In this document: one piece after another, positions 7,048 through 14,487 of the stretch
Numbering within the stretch: the first letter of the stretch is position 1
How the letters are laid out: each line of letters opens with the position of its first letter
Source of the DNA: CAZTTH01 sp964615975
GTDB taxonomy: Bacteria; Verrucomicrobiota; Lentisphaeria; JABSQK01; JAJFLO01
Assembly (NCBI GenBank): GCA_964615975.1
Contig: CAZTTH010000069.1
Span: forward strand, 1 to 15,086
Direction of reading: 5' to 3'
Length of the DNA stretch: 15,086 bases
Notes under the pieces: model-generated
Told to the model about the DNA's origin: nothing
Seen by the model: the letters and a program-made list of their open reading frames with translations, nothing else
The model's database searches: none
Position numbers and translations under genes: made by a program

Positions 7048-10000
7048 TCACTTCAACCGGCCTTTTTTCCAGATCGCGAAAATGGCGGGGTAAACCAGAA
7101 GTTCCATGAGGAATGAGGTGAAAAGTCCGCCGACCAGTGGGGCGGCAATGCGTTTCATGACGTCAGCGCCGGCGCCGACGCTCCACATCACCGGCAGCAA
7201 TCCGATAACATCGGTCAGGATGGTCATCAGCTTGGGACGGATGCGCTGAGCGGCGCCTTCGACGATGGCATCCTCAAGGTCCATCATGGTTTTAAGTTGA
7301 TTATTTTCCCGCCGTTGTTTGTGTGCCATCACCAAATACATCAGCATGATTACCCCCATTTCGGCATCGACACCCGCCAGAACAATAAATCCCACCCATA
7401 CCGCCACGCTCAAATTATAATCTAAAAGGTAGAGCAACCACACCGCGCCGACCATTGAGAAGGGCACCGCGAGCAGGACGATTCCGGTTTCCACCATTGA
7501 CCGGGTATTTAAATAGAGGAGTACTACGATCAGAAATAACGTCAGGGGTAATATGACCTTGAGTTTTGCCTTGGCACGTTCAAAATATTTGAATTGTCCT
7601 GCCCATTCGAGGCGGACACCTGTCGGGATAATGATTTTTTCACCGACCACCTGTTGCGCCAGATTGACATAATCGACCAGGGGTTTTTCAATGACATCGA
7701 CAAAGACGAAACCGACCAACTGGCCTTCCTCACTGCGGATCATTGAAGGTCCGGTTTGAAAGCTTAAGTCCGCCACCTGGATCAGTGGCACCTGGGTTCC
7801 GGTTGGGGTCGGGATAAGGATTTGTTCGAGGCTGGCGAGATCATCACGAAACTCGCGGAAGTTACGGACATTAATGGGATAACGTTCGCGTCCTTCGACA
7901 GTGTAGGTGATATTCATGCCGCCAATCGCGGTATTAATGATCTCCTCGATATCAGCAACCGTCAACCCATAGCGCGCTGCTGCTTCGCGCTTGATCACGA
8001 TATCCAGGAAATACCCGCTGGTGATTCTTTCCGCGAAGACGCTGCGGGTAAATGGTCGGGTGCGATCATCATCACGTAAAGCCTTTTCGATGGCAATGGC
8101 GGTGTTCTCGATGGTTGCCAGATCGGCGCCATAGACCTTGATTCCCAATGGACTGCGCATTCCGGTGGATAACATTTCGGTGCGGGTCTGAATTGGCATC
8201 CACCAGACATTGGGCATGCCGGGATAGTGCAGTTTCTCATCCATCTCGGCTACAATTTTTTCCCAGGTCATGCCTTCCCGCCATGCCGATTCGGGTTTGA
8301 GTATGATGACCGTTTCCACCATCGATAAGGGAGCCGGATCCGTGGCTGAACTCGAACGGCCGATCTTGCCAAACACGGTTTCGACCTCGGGAAACTGACG
8401 AATCTCCCGGTTCATGGTCTGCAATATGGTCTGTGCTTCGGTAATCGACATACCGGGGGGCGCGGTGGGCATGTAGAGAATCGACCCTTCATTGAGCGGC
8501 GGCATGAACTCGCTCTGCAGGCGCAGGAAAGCAGGCACCGACAGCGCCATCGTCAACAGCGCCAGAATTACTACCAACCAGCGATGCCGCACGACGAAAC
8601 GCACAACCGGCGAATAGAGAAAGATCAACAGTCGGGTCAAGGGATTGACTTCTTCGCGGTGCAGTCGGCCACGGACCAGCAGAACGGCCAGCGCGGGTAT
8701 CAAGGTTATTGCCAGAATGGCGGCAAACCCCATGGCATAAGTCTTGGTAAAGGCCAGGGGTTTGAATAATCTTCCCTCCGTTCCCACGAGTGTAAATACC
8801 GGCAGAAAAGATATCATGATGACCAGCAGTGAATAGAATATGCTGGGTCCGACTTCCTGCATCGCGGCAATCACCACTTCGGTACGTGATCGCGGATCAC
8901 TTTTGCCATCCCACTGATGCAGACGTTTGTGGATGTTTTCACAGATCACAATTGAGGCGTCAACCATGGCGCCGATGGCTACCGCGATCCCTCCCAATGA
9001 CATGATGTTGGCGGTCAAGTTTTGATAGGACATGGGGATAAATGCCAGTACCACCGCCATTGGCAATGCCACGATCGGAATAAGGGCGGTACGTAAATGG
9101 AGGAGGAAAAAAATTACGATCAGACTGACCACCAGCATTTCTTGAAACAAGGTTTCCTTCAAGGTGGCGAGAGATCGGAGAATGAGATCCGAACGGTCGT
9201 AGGTCACCACCAATTCAACTCCCGCGGGCAATGAAGGTTTGATCTCCTCCAGACGCGCTTTAACTTGCTTGATGATGTTCAGCGCGTTTTGGCCGTAGCG
9301 CATGACCACGATGCCGCCGACAGTGTCGCCTTCACCATTGAGATCCGCAGCTCCGCGTGTCGCGGCCGCGCCAATCAGTATGGTGGCGACATCCTTAAGC
9401 ATTATCGGCACACCCCGGCCGGCATCCACTTTAATGGGGATGTGCTCGAGATCGGCGATGGCGCGGATATAACCGCGGCCGCGGACGGCGAATTCATGTC
9501 CTGCCAATTCGATGACCTGACCGCCGGCATCATCATTCGATTTGCGAATGGCCGTAATGATATCGGCCAGTGGCACATTGTAGGCCGCCAGTTTTATCGG
9601 ATCGACAATGACCTGATATTGTTTGATGTATCCCCCGATCGATTCGACTTCGGCGACACCATCGATACTTTCCAGCCAATAACGCAAATACCAATCCTGG
9701 AATGAACGCAATTCCGCCAGATCATGGGTGCCGCCGGGGTCGCGCAAGGCGTATTGGAATACCCACCCGACTCCGGTGGCGTCGGGGCCGAGTTTAGGAT
9801 TGACACCAGCGGGGAGCAGATCTCCGACACCGCTTAAATATTCCACCACCCGGCTGCGCCCCCAATAAATGTCAGTGCCTTCCTTAAAGATGACATAAAT
9901 AAAAGATAAACCCATGAATGATTGGCCGCGCACAGATTCAACATTCGGCGCTGCCAGCAACATGCTTGAGAGCGGCGTGGTAACCTGGCTTTCAACCAGA

Positions 10001-10212
10001 TCAGGACTGCGCCCCGGCCATTCAGTGTAAATAATTACTTGCGGATCCGAAAGGTCGGGTATGGCATCCAGCGGGATATTCAGCATGGAATAATATCCCC
10101 AGACCACCGCCGCGATTACAAAGAGTATGGTCATGACGGGATGGCGGGCGCAATTGGCGATCAGGCGCGCGATCAATCCATGTTTATTTTGTGGTGAAGT
10201 GTCGGTTACCAT
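7048..10212 (-). CDS. cusA: CusA/CzcA-type heavy-metal RND efflux pump
   Basis: This 1054-aa inner-membrane protein is full length for the heavy-metal-efflux RND family, with the first membrane segment near residues 25-45 followed by NIPLDAIPDLSDPQVIIYTEWPGRSP, split here as the family's NIPLDAIPDLSD and TEWPGRSP signatures. The proton-relay Asp is Asp418 in GAMVDASIV; the matching Glu (VDAEMGVIMLMYL) and Lys (RIRPKLMTI) of the later helices are present. Two periplasmic methionines that line the Cu(I)/Ag(I) site in E. coli CusA have apparent counterparts at Met631 (PLSMVETV) and Met680 (EMLSTGM). This favours monovalent copper or silver, but Co/Zn/Cd export cannot be excluded. ATG 10212 sits in ATGGTAA, overlapping the adaptor stop by 7 bases, with GGAG about 7 bases upstream. 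It should form a trimer docked to the adaptor and the TolC-type channel encoded just before it. Confidence 0.93.
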   Translation of the reverse strand: MVTDTSPQNKHGLIARLIANCARHPVMTILFVIAAVVWGYYSMLNIPLDAIPDLSDPQVIIYTEWPGRSPDLVESQVTTPLSSMLLAAPNVESVRGQSFMGLSFIYVIFKEGTDIYWGRSRVVEYLSGVGDLLPAGVNPKLGPDATGVGWVFQYALRDPGGTHDLAELRSFQDWYLRYWLESIDGVAEVESIGGYIKQYQVIVDPIKLAAYNVPLADIITAIRKSNDDAGGQVIELAGHEFAVRGRGYIRAIADLEHIPIKVDAGRGVPIMLKDVATILIGAAATRGAADLNGEGDTVGGIVVMRYGQNALNIIKQVKARLEEIKPSLPAGVELVVTYDRSDLILRSLATLKETLFQEMLVVSLIVIFFLLHLRTALIPIVALPMAVVLAFIPMSYQNLTANIMSLGGIAVAIGAMVDASIVICENIHKRLHQWDGKSDPRSRTEVVIAAMQEVGPSIFYSLLVIMISFLPVFTLVGTEGRLFKPLAFTKTYAMGFAAILAITLIPALAVLLVRGRLHREEVNPLTRLLIFLYSPVVRFVVRHRWLVVILALLTMALSVPAFLRLQSEFMPPLNEGSILYMPTAPPGMSITEAQTILQTMNREIRQFPEVETVFGKIGRSSSATDPAPLSMVETVIILKPESAWREGMTWEKIVAEMDEKLHYPGMPNVWWMPIQTRTEMLSTGMRSPLGIKVYGADLATIENTAIAIEKALRDDDRTRPFTRSVFAERITSGYFLDIVIKREAAARYGLTVADIEEIINTAIGGMNITYTVEGRERYPINVRNFREFRDDLASLEQILIPTPTGTQVPLIQVADLSFQTGPSMIRSEEGQLVGFVFVDVIEKPLVDYVNLAQQVVGEKIIIPTGVRLEWAGQFKYFERAKAKLKVILPLTLFLIVVLLYLNTRSMVETGIVLLAVPFSMVGAVWLLYLLDYNLSVAVWVGFIVLAGVDAEMGVIMLMYLVMAHKQRRENNQLKTMMDLEDAIVEGAAQRIRPKLMTILTDVIGLLPVMWSVGAGADVMKRIAAPLVGGLFTSFLMELLVYPAIFAIWKKGRLK

Positions 10213-11489
10213 TTGTCGACTCCAGATTTAAGTTTGCTTTCGGAGGCGATCAGGAAATTGCCGCCGATAACTACCATTTCACCCGCCTCCAAACCTTCTA
10301 AAATTTCATAATAATTCTGCGATTTGATTCCCGTTTTGATTTTTCGCGGCGCGAAGCGGCCTTCGCCAAGATCGACAAAAACTATTTCCGCCTCACCGGT
10401 CGGCAGAATCGCGGTTTCCGGCACCACCATTTTGACCCCCAAAGGAATGGAGATTGTCACGGTCGCCAGCATCTCGGGTTTGAGTTTGCCATCTTTATTT
10501 TCTAGAAGAAAGCGCACCTTGCCGGTGCGGGTCGCGGCATTCATCCAGGGATAGATATAGGCGATCGTTCCAGAAAACGTGCTGCCGGGAAAATAGGGCA
10601 GGGTGATCTGGGCTGTTTGTCCGGTTTGCAATAATGGCAAGTCAGCCTCATAGATATTTGCTTCCAGCCAAATATGGGATAGGTCGGCCACGCGATATAA
10701 CCACTCACCAGCGTCTATATGGCTGCCTTTGACAATTTTTTTTTCGGTGATGACTCCGCTTACAGGCGCGGCGTAGGTTAAATGGCGGGAGGGGGCATTA
10801 TTGGTGATGATACCCTGGATTTGATCTGCCGTCACATCCCAGAGAGAGAGGCGGCGTTTGGCGGCGGCGAGTAACGGTTCTCCCAGATGAGGAGTTTGCG
10901 TGAATAATCGGCTGGCGTTCAATAATTCCTCCTGAGCCGTCAAAAGTTCCGGGCTGTAGATGCTGAATAACGGTTGCCCGAGGGTTATTTGCTGGCCGGT
11001 GGAGTCAGCGAAAAGTTCCTCGATCCAGCCGCTAAACTTGAGCGAAATATCGGTATAGCCGGTCTCATCATAAACCAGTGTGCCGGGAGCTCTGACCGTC
11101 TTGGTGAAAGCGCGCTTTTCGATTACCCCGGTTTTGATGCCGAGCAACTGGCGGCGTTGATTGTCGATGGTGATCTGGCCCGCGTTCAACTCCTTATGAG
11201 TTATCGGTAACAGGGTCATGGAACAAATCGGACACTTGCCCGGAGTCTGGCTTTTGACCGAGGGGTGCATGGAGCAGGTGTAATAAGCGATATCATTGTC
11301 CATCGTTTTTGTGGAAATGCCGTGAGTGCCATCGGCTTCACCTGATTGATCATGGATCGGGTGGTATGCGAACCACTGTTTGAGCTCACTGCGATAATGT
11401 ATACTGGCGTATGTAAGCCCGATCGCGACGGCAAGCGCTGGTCCATAATCGCGCATGATGGTGATGAGATATGATAACGATTTTTTCAT
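10206..11489 (-). CDS. cusB: CusB-type RND periplasmic adaptor with N-terminal heavy-metal-binding domain
   Basis: This 427-aa membrane-fusion protein bridges the RND pump and the outer-membrane channel. A membrane anchor or uncleaved signal lies at residues 15-32. A heavy-metal-binding domain follows at 69-95, with Cys72-Ser-Met74-His75-Pro and Cys86-Pro-Ile-Cys89-Ser-Met91. The usual motif of that domain is CPMHP and CPICGM, so Pro73 and Gly90 are replaced by serine while the likely ligands remain. The lipoyl/barrel-sandwich and beta-barrel regions span about 125-390 (for example APVSGVITEKKIVKGSHID and PYFPGSTFSGTIAYIYP). The adaptor may receive metal through this domain and hand it to the pump, as proposed for CusB. 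ATG 11489 has AGGAG 7 bases upstream, inside the 13-base gap after the channel gene; its stop overlaps the pump start. Confidence 0.92.
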   Translation of the reverse strand: MKKSLSYLITIMRDYGPALAVAIGLTYASIHYRSELKQWFAYHPIHDQSGEADGTHGISTKTMDNDIAYYTCSMHPSVKSQTPGKCPICSMTLLPITHKELNAGQITIDNQRRQLLGIKTGVIEKRAFTKTVRAPGTLVYDETGYTDISLKFSGWIEELFADSTGQQITLGQPLFSIYSPELLTAQEELLNASRLFTQTPHLGEPLLAAAKRRLSLWDVTADQIQGIITNNAPSRHLTYAAPVSGVITEKKIVKGSHIDAGEWLYRVADLSHIWLEANIYEADLPLLQTGQTAQITLPYFPGSTFSGTIAYIYPWMNAATRTGKVRFLLENKDGKLKPEMLATVTISIPLGVKMVVPETAILPTGEAEIVFVDLGEGRFAPRKIKTGIKSQNYYEILEGLEAGEMVVIGGNFLIASESKLKSGVDKW

Positions 11490-11502
11490 ATGCCGACTCC
11501 TG

Positions 11503-12846
11503 TTATTCCTTATGAATGTGATGGGTTGTGATAATTTCAGTCAGTGGTTGTCCGACAGCTTCCTCGAGGGCTGCCAGATTCAAGCGATATTCTACCTGCG
11601 TTGCTAATAACCTGAACCGCATTTCCGCGGCATGATGCAGGGATAAAAGAACGGTCCTGAACTCGACACTGCCAGAATGGTAACCTGCCATGGCGCTGTT
11701 CTGAGCGCTCAGAGTGGCGGGCAGCAATTGGCGCTCATACAGGTCTAGCAGATCTTTATTGGTTTGTAATGTTTCATAAGCCACCTGCACTTCCATATCA
11801 ATCATAGTCAGTATTTCTTCCTGTTGATGAGTATATTCCTGGAGTTGATATTCGGCTTCAATTTCCGCCGCGCGCAGGCGATCTTGATAGAGCGGTATAT
11901 TGATCGCGAAACCAATCATCGGGCGCTCTTCACTCATATTCCACATTGTGTCATATGCCGCCATCAGGGTAAAATCCGGACGTCGTTGCCGGACCGCCAA
12001 TTTTATGGTCGTTTCCTGTCCCGCGATCTGATGGTTGATTTTATGTATTTCCGGACGCGCGGTACGCGCCGCGAAGATCAACTTTTCGGGATTTAAATTT
12101 AACCGTGTAAATGGGGGTGTTTCAGGAGGCGGTAATGACAGGGCTGGATGGCGTCGCATCAAGGTATTCAGACGGGCGACGACAATGGCGCGTTGGAGAT
12201 TCAGATCAATACGTTCGTGCAGCAGATGGTGGTACTCGATTTCCGCCTGGATTTGTTCCTCTTGTGGCAGGTTGCCGGTGGTATAACGAATCGTGGCAAG
12301 CTTGCGGAGTTCATCGAGCCAGGTCTGTTGCTGCTGATTCAAGGACAAGCTTTCTTCAATCAGATAATAAGCGAAAAATGCTTGTTGTGTGGTGTGCCGC
12401 AATTCTTGTTTGCGCTTCTCCCAATCCTGTTCCAGCGAAGCAGCCGCAGCACGGGCGATCTGACCACGCAGGTGACGTTTGCCCGGCCAGGGAAATTGTT
12501 GGGAAAGATCGAAGCGTGCGCCAGTATCACCGACCTCGTGACGTGCTGTAAGAGGAGCAAGTGAGATGGCTGCCATGGGATCATTCAGCGCTTCCTCCTG
12601 GGGTGGTCTGGTGGTCGCTTTCATCCAGGAATAATAGGCGGATTTTATGGCGGGATTGCGTTTTTCAACGAGTTTCCAGAGCGTGTCGAGAGTCAGCGTA
12701 TCCACGCCGCTAAAATCAATATCTGAGTCGGCGGGACCGATTTCCACTGCGGTCGCGTTTTGCATAATTGAATGGGTGATTATCGCGCTGGTTAGCAAGG
12801 TGACGGTCAGGTTTATAATGGTAAATCCATAGAATCGCTTTTTCAC
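11503..12846 (-). CDS. TolC-family outer-membrane channel of the metal efflux system (CusC-like)
   Basis: From the GTG at 12846 this encodes 447 aa. I prefer it to the TTG at 12870 because AGAGGTG lies 5 bases upstream and the protein then begins with KKRFYGF and a hydrophobic stretch, a normal signal peptide ending near residue 33 (NATA-VE). The mature part shows the repeated long-helix architecture of outer-membrane efflux proteins: TLDTLWKLVEKRNPAIKSAY at the start, PWPGKRHLRGQ in the first half and the second repeat beginning near RPEIHKINHQIAG. There is no lipobox cysteine, unlike E. coli CusC, which is lipidated. It should trimerise as the exit duct for the adaptor and pump encoded directly downstream (13-base gap). 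Its own leader of 270 bases carries repeated CACCTTGC motifs that might be operators. Confidence 0.88.
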   Translation of the reverse strand: MKKRFYGFTIINLTVTLLTSAIITHSIMQNATAVEIGPADSDIDFSGVDTLTLDTLWKLVEKRNPAIKSAYYSWMKATTRPPQEEALNDPMAAISLAPLTARHEVGDTGARFDLSQQFPWPGKRHLRGQIARAAAASLEQDWEKRKQELRHTTQQAFFAYYLIEESLSLNQQQQTWLDELRKLATIRYTTGNLPQEEQIQAEIEYHHLLHERIDLNLQRAIVVARLNTLMRRHPALSLPPPETPPFTRLNLNPEKLIFAARTARPEIHKINHQIAGQETTIKLAVRQRRPDFTLMAAYDTMWNMSEERPMIGFAINIPLYQDRLRAAEIEAEYQLQEYTHQQEEILTMIDMEVQVAYETLQTNKDLLDLYERQLLPATLSAQNSAMAGYHSGSVEFRTVLLSLHHAAEMRFRLLATQVEYRLNLAALEEAVGQPLTEIITTHHIHKE

Positions 12847-12851
12847 AAGGA

Positions 12852-12858
12852 CACCTCT
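12852..12858 (-). promoter_or_regulatory. Shine-Dalgarno site selecting the GTG start of the TolC-family gene
   Basis: AGAGGTG on the minus strand, 5 bases before GTG 12846. It lies inside the 8-codon extension that a TTG start at 12870 would give, and so argues for the shorter protein. Confidence 0.65.
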
Positions 12859-12904
12859 GCCAATTGACAATGAACTGGCTATGAATAGTTAGAGTGTTTT
12901 GCAG

Positions 12905-12980
12905 GCAAGGTGATATGGAGAAGCAAGGTGTAGATCCGTCAGATTATTTCGCGGGCAATTATGCAAAGAGAAAACCTTGC
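12905..12980. repeat. Repeated ACCTTGC motifs upstream of the efflux operon
   Basis: On the minus strand CACCTTGC occurs twice, at 12912-12905 and 12930-12923, with an 18-bp period. The complementary orientation, ACCTTGC on the plus strand, is at 12974-12980. Direct repeats at nearly two helical turns with a distal inverted copy resemble binding sites for a dimeric regulator. The positions between a cysteine-rich protein gene and the pump genes suggest metal control, but no regulator gene is in the window and I did not find a strong promoter here. Confidence 0.35.
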
Positions 12981-13116
12981 TGGCGCACTCTATTGACTCA
13001 GTTAGCAAGCCTGTAAACAGGTGGCTGATCGATGAGAATAATCTGAATCAGGAAATTATTAGATCCGCCTGTCTGCTCCATTTCTTCCGTTCAGGGAACA
13101 ATGAAGGATGGCAGAA

Positions 13117-13614
13117 TCAATTACGCAGGATGCAGTGGAGAAGATGTAAGGGTATGGAGGTCGAGGCGCGGGGATGCCATGGATGTGGCGAAAAATTATC
13201 ACGAAAAATAGCAGCCTCGATTTCATGATCGACAGCGGTAAACGCGGTGTAAAACGGCAGATTCCCAGAATTTTCAAAGTCCGGTGCGGGAGCGATCTCA
13301 ATAACCTTGCTCAGAGAAGATATGATGGATTGCGAAACCTGCTCAACCTGGCAGCATGAGGAATCGATAACATCCTCAGCAACAGCAGTGACTTGTGATA
13401 TTTGGGATGAGTAGTGGGTGGAGGGGCGCTCATCCGTGTGCCGCATGGCCATTGGACATTGCTCAAGAGTGTCTGTATCAGTCTTGTTGTCAGCACAGCA
13501 ACATTCAGTTTGAACAACTTCAGGATGCGCGGAACAAACGTACAGAGTGATCCCGGAAATACCATTACAGGTCAGGAAGAGGAAGGCTAAAATGATATTG
13601 AAGATTCGGTACAT
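13117..13614 (-). CDS. Small secreted cysteine-rich protein of unknown function
   Basis: I do not recognise the family. The 165-aa product starts with a hydrophobic signal-like segment (residues 5-25) and is rich in metal-capable residues: Cys16, Cys27, a Cys38-Cys39-Cys40 triplet, Cys53, a Cys87-Cys88 pair and Cys161, plus histidines at 30, 59, 67, 130, 144, 147, 157 and 160. The C-terminus ends in a PLHLLHC motif. ATG 13614 has GAGGGA just upstream and a good promoter candidate within 55 bases. The gene lies 270 bases before the TolC-type gene on the same strand, in the place where some copper loci carry a periplasmic metal chaperone such as CusF. It shows no CusF-like sequence, so a role as periplasmic metal scavenger or sensor is inference from composition and position. 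The CC clusters could also form disulfides. Confidence 0.72.
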   Translation of the reverse strand: MYRIFNIILAFLFLTCNGISGITLYVCSAHPEVVQTECCCADNKTDTDTLEQCPMAMRHTDERPSTHYSSQISQVTAVAEDVIDSSCCQVEQVSQSIISSLSKVIEIAPAPDFENSGNLPFYTAFTAVDHEIEAAIFRDNFSPHPWHPRASTSIPLHLLHCILRN

Positions 13615-13638
13615 GGATCCCTCAAAAAAGATAAAGTG

Positions 13639-13668
13639 AACTTAATCCCATTGACCCTGCCTGTCAAT
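13639..13668 (-). promoter_or_regulatory. Promoter with overlapping dyad ahead of the cysteine-rich gene
   Basis: On the minus strand TTGACA (13667-13662) is followed after 17 bases by TAAGTT (13644-13639). This places a start near 13632 and a short leader containing the GAGGGA ribosome site. A perfect dyad ATTGAC-N7-GTCAAT (13650-13668) overlaps the -35 hexamer and enters the spacer, the position of a repressor or MerR-type operator. The -35 matches consensus fully, the -10 only partly. It could drive the cysteine-rich gene and, by read-through, the pump operon. Confidence 0.45.
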
Positions 13669-13692
13669 AGATTGTTCCTTGAACACCTGAAT

Positions 13693-14118
13693 CTAGGGTA
13701 AATTACTGTTCTGGAATGACTCTACGTGCCTGGCAAAATTATTCAAAATTGCCAGCCAGCCCTGACGCTGCTGTTCAATGCTATGAAGCGATTCCGCATC
13801 AAACGTTTCACGGACTCTTATGCCATTGGCGTCCGGCGTGAATTCGACTCGCACAACCCGATCATCTCCAAGCTTAAATTCAATCAATTGATTCAGAATG
13901 ATCTTTGTGTATTTTCCTGTGAAGTCGAATCCGATGCTTCCGTCTTTGGCTTCCATGCGGGACGAGAACGATCCGCCAACGCGGAAATCAACTTTGGCGT
14001 CCGTGGTATGCCAATCATCAGACGCGGCATTCCACTGCTTGATGTCATTTGGAGTGATCCATGCGTTCCACACCTTCTCGATGGGGGCGGCGACATTGGT
14101 TTCTATTGTGATTTTCAT
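13693..14118 (-). CDS. SRPBCC-fold protein, AHSA1 family
   Basis: The 141-aa product matches the START-like small-molecule-binding fold of the AHSA1 (activator of Hsp90 ATPase homologue 1) family over its whole length. Signatures are the opening VAAPIEKVWNAW, then IKQWNAASDDWH, RVGGSFSSRMEAKDGS and FDFTGKY, and the C-terminal helix with QRQGWLAILNNFARHVE. Bacterial members are soluble cytoplasmic proteins that bind hydrophobic ligands or act as cyclase-like or stress proteins; the ligand cannot be inferred here. ATG 14118 has AGGAT about 6 bases upstream. The gene ends 78 bases before the cysteine-rich gene on the same strand, and the promoter between them suggests separate transcription. A link with metal export is therefore not shown by the sequence. 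Confidence 0.88.
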   Translation of the reverse strand: MKITIETNVAAPIEKVWNAWITPNDIKQWNAASDDWHTTDAKVDFRVGGSFSSRMEAKDGSIGFDFTGKYTKIILNQLIEFKLGDDRVVRVEFTPDANGIRVRETFDAESLHSIEQQRQGWLAILNNFARHVESFQNSNLP

Positions 14119-14335
14119 AAGGCAATCCTATTCCCACGAAGCTCAGCTGCAAGCTAATGTCATTTTCTCGCGCCAAGGAGCAAAGTTGCAAAGAAAAATA
14201 ACGAATAAATCTGAGATTGATGAATCGGAGCAAAACATATCACGCCCTATATTATTGTTAAACAAACTATCGATCCAATTTTAAACACTTGCATGGTCAA
14301 AAAATAGGAAAAGTTTAGATTGATAATTGACAAAA

Positions 14336-14341
14336 TATAAT
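14336..14341 (+). promoter_or_regulatory. Possible -10 hexamer (TATAAT) for the ankyrin gene
   Basis: A perfect TATAAT in a very AT-rich context. The matching -35 region about 17 bases upstream is poor (around GTTTAG), so this is suggestive only. It would give a leader of about 140 bases. Confidence 0.25.
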
Positions 14342-14435
14342 ATGAGCGTACATCATCCATTTTAACGAACGTATCATCATGCCCTGAAGTTAAATAAAGT
14401 TAAGAGAATTACAATAAAAAAAAGAACAAGTCGAA

Positions 14436-14470
14436 TTCGAAGCGACCAATCACGTAAAAGCAGCTTCGAA
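14436..14470 (+). repeat. Hairpin in the ankyrin gene leader: TTCGAAGC / GCTTCGAA
   Basis: Perfect 8-bp arms at 14436-14443 and 14463-14470 with a 19-base spacer, ending 8 bases before the GGAGGT ribosome site. As RNA it could modulate translation; as DNA it could be an operator. No T-run follows, so it is not an intrinsic terminator. Confidence 0.4.
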
Positions 14471-14487
14471 AAGTAATCGGAGGTAAA

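Larger units (their letters stand above)
14119..14487. other. AT-rich divergent intergenic region
   Basis: This separates the leftward SRPBCC gene from the rightward ankyrin gene and should hold both promoters. I see a TATAAT hexamer on the + strand and an 8-bp hairpin near the ankyrin start (both listed), and repeated AAGTTAA at about 14387 and 14398. No ORF with support is visible. Confidence 0.55.

Noticed and set aside
12111..12564. Overlapping plus-strand frames within the TolC-family gene
   Set aside because: The minus strand encodes a full-length outer-membrane efflux protein here; the plus frames match no family I know.
12847..12870. TTG start at 12870 for the TolC-family gene
   Set aside because: It would place the ribosome site inside the coding region and add eight residues before an otherwise normal signal peptide.
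12864..12891. TTGACA with TAGTTA 16 bases downstream on the + strand
   Set aside because: It points away from the efflux genes into a stretch with no supported + strand gene, and the second hexamer is poor.
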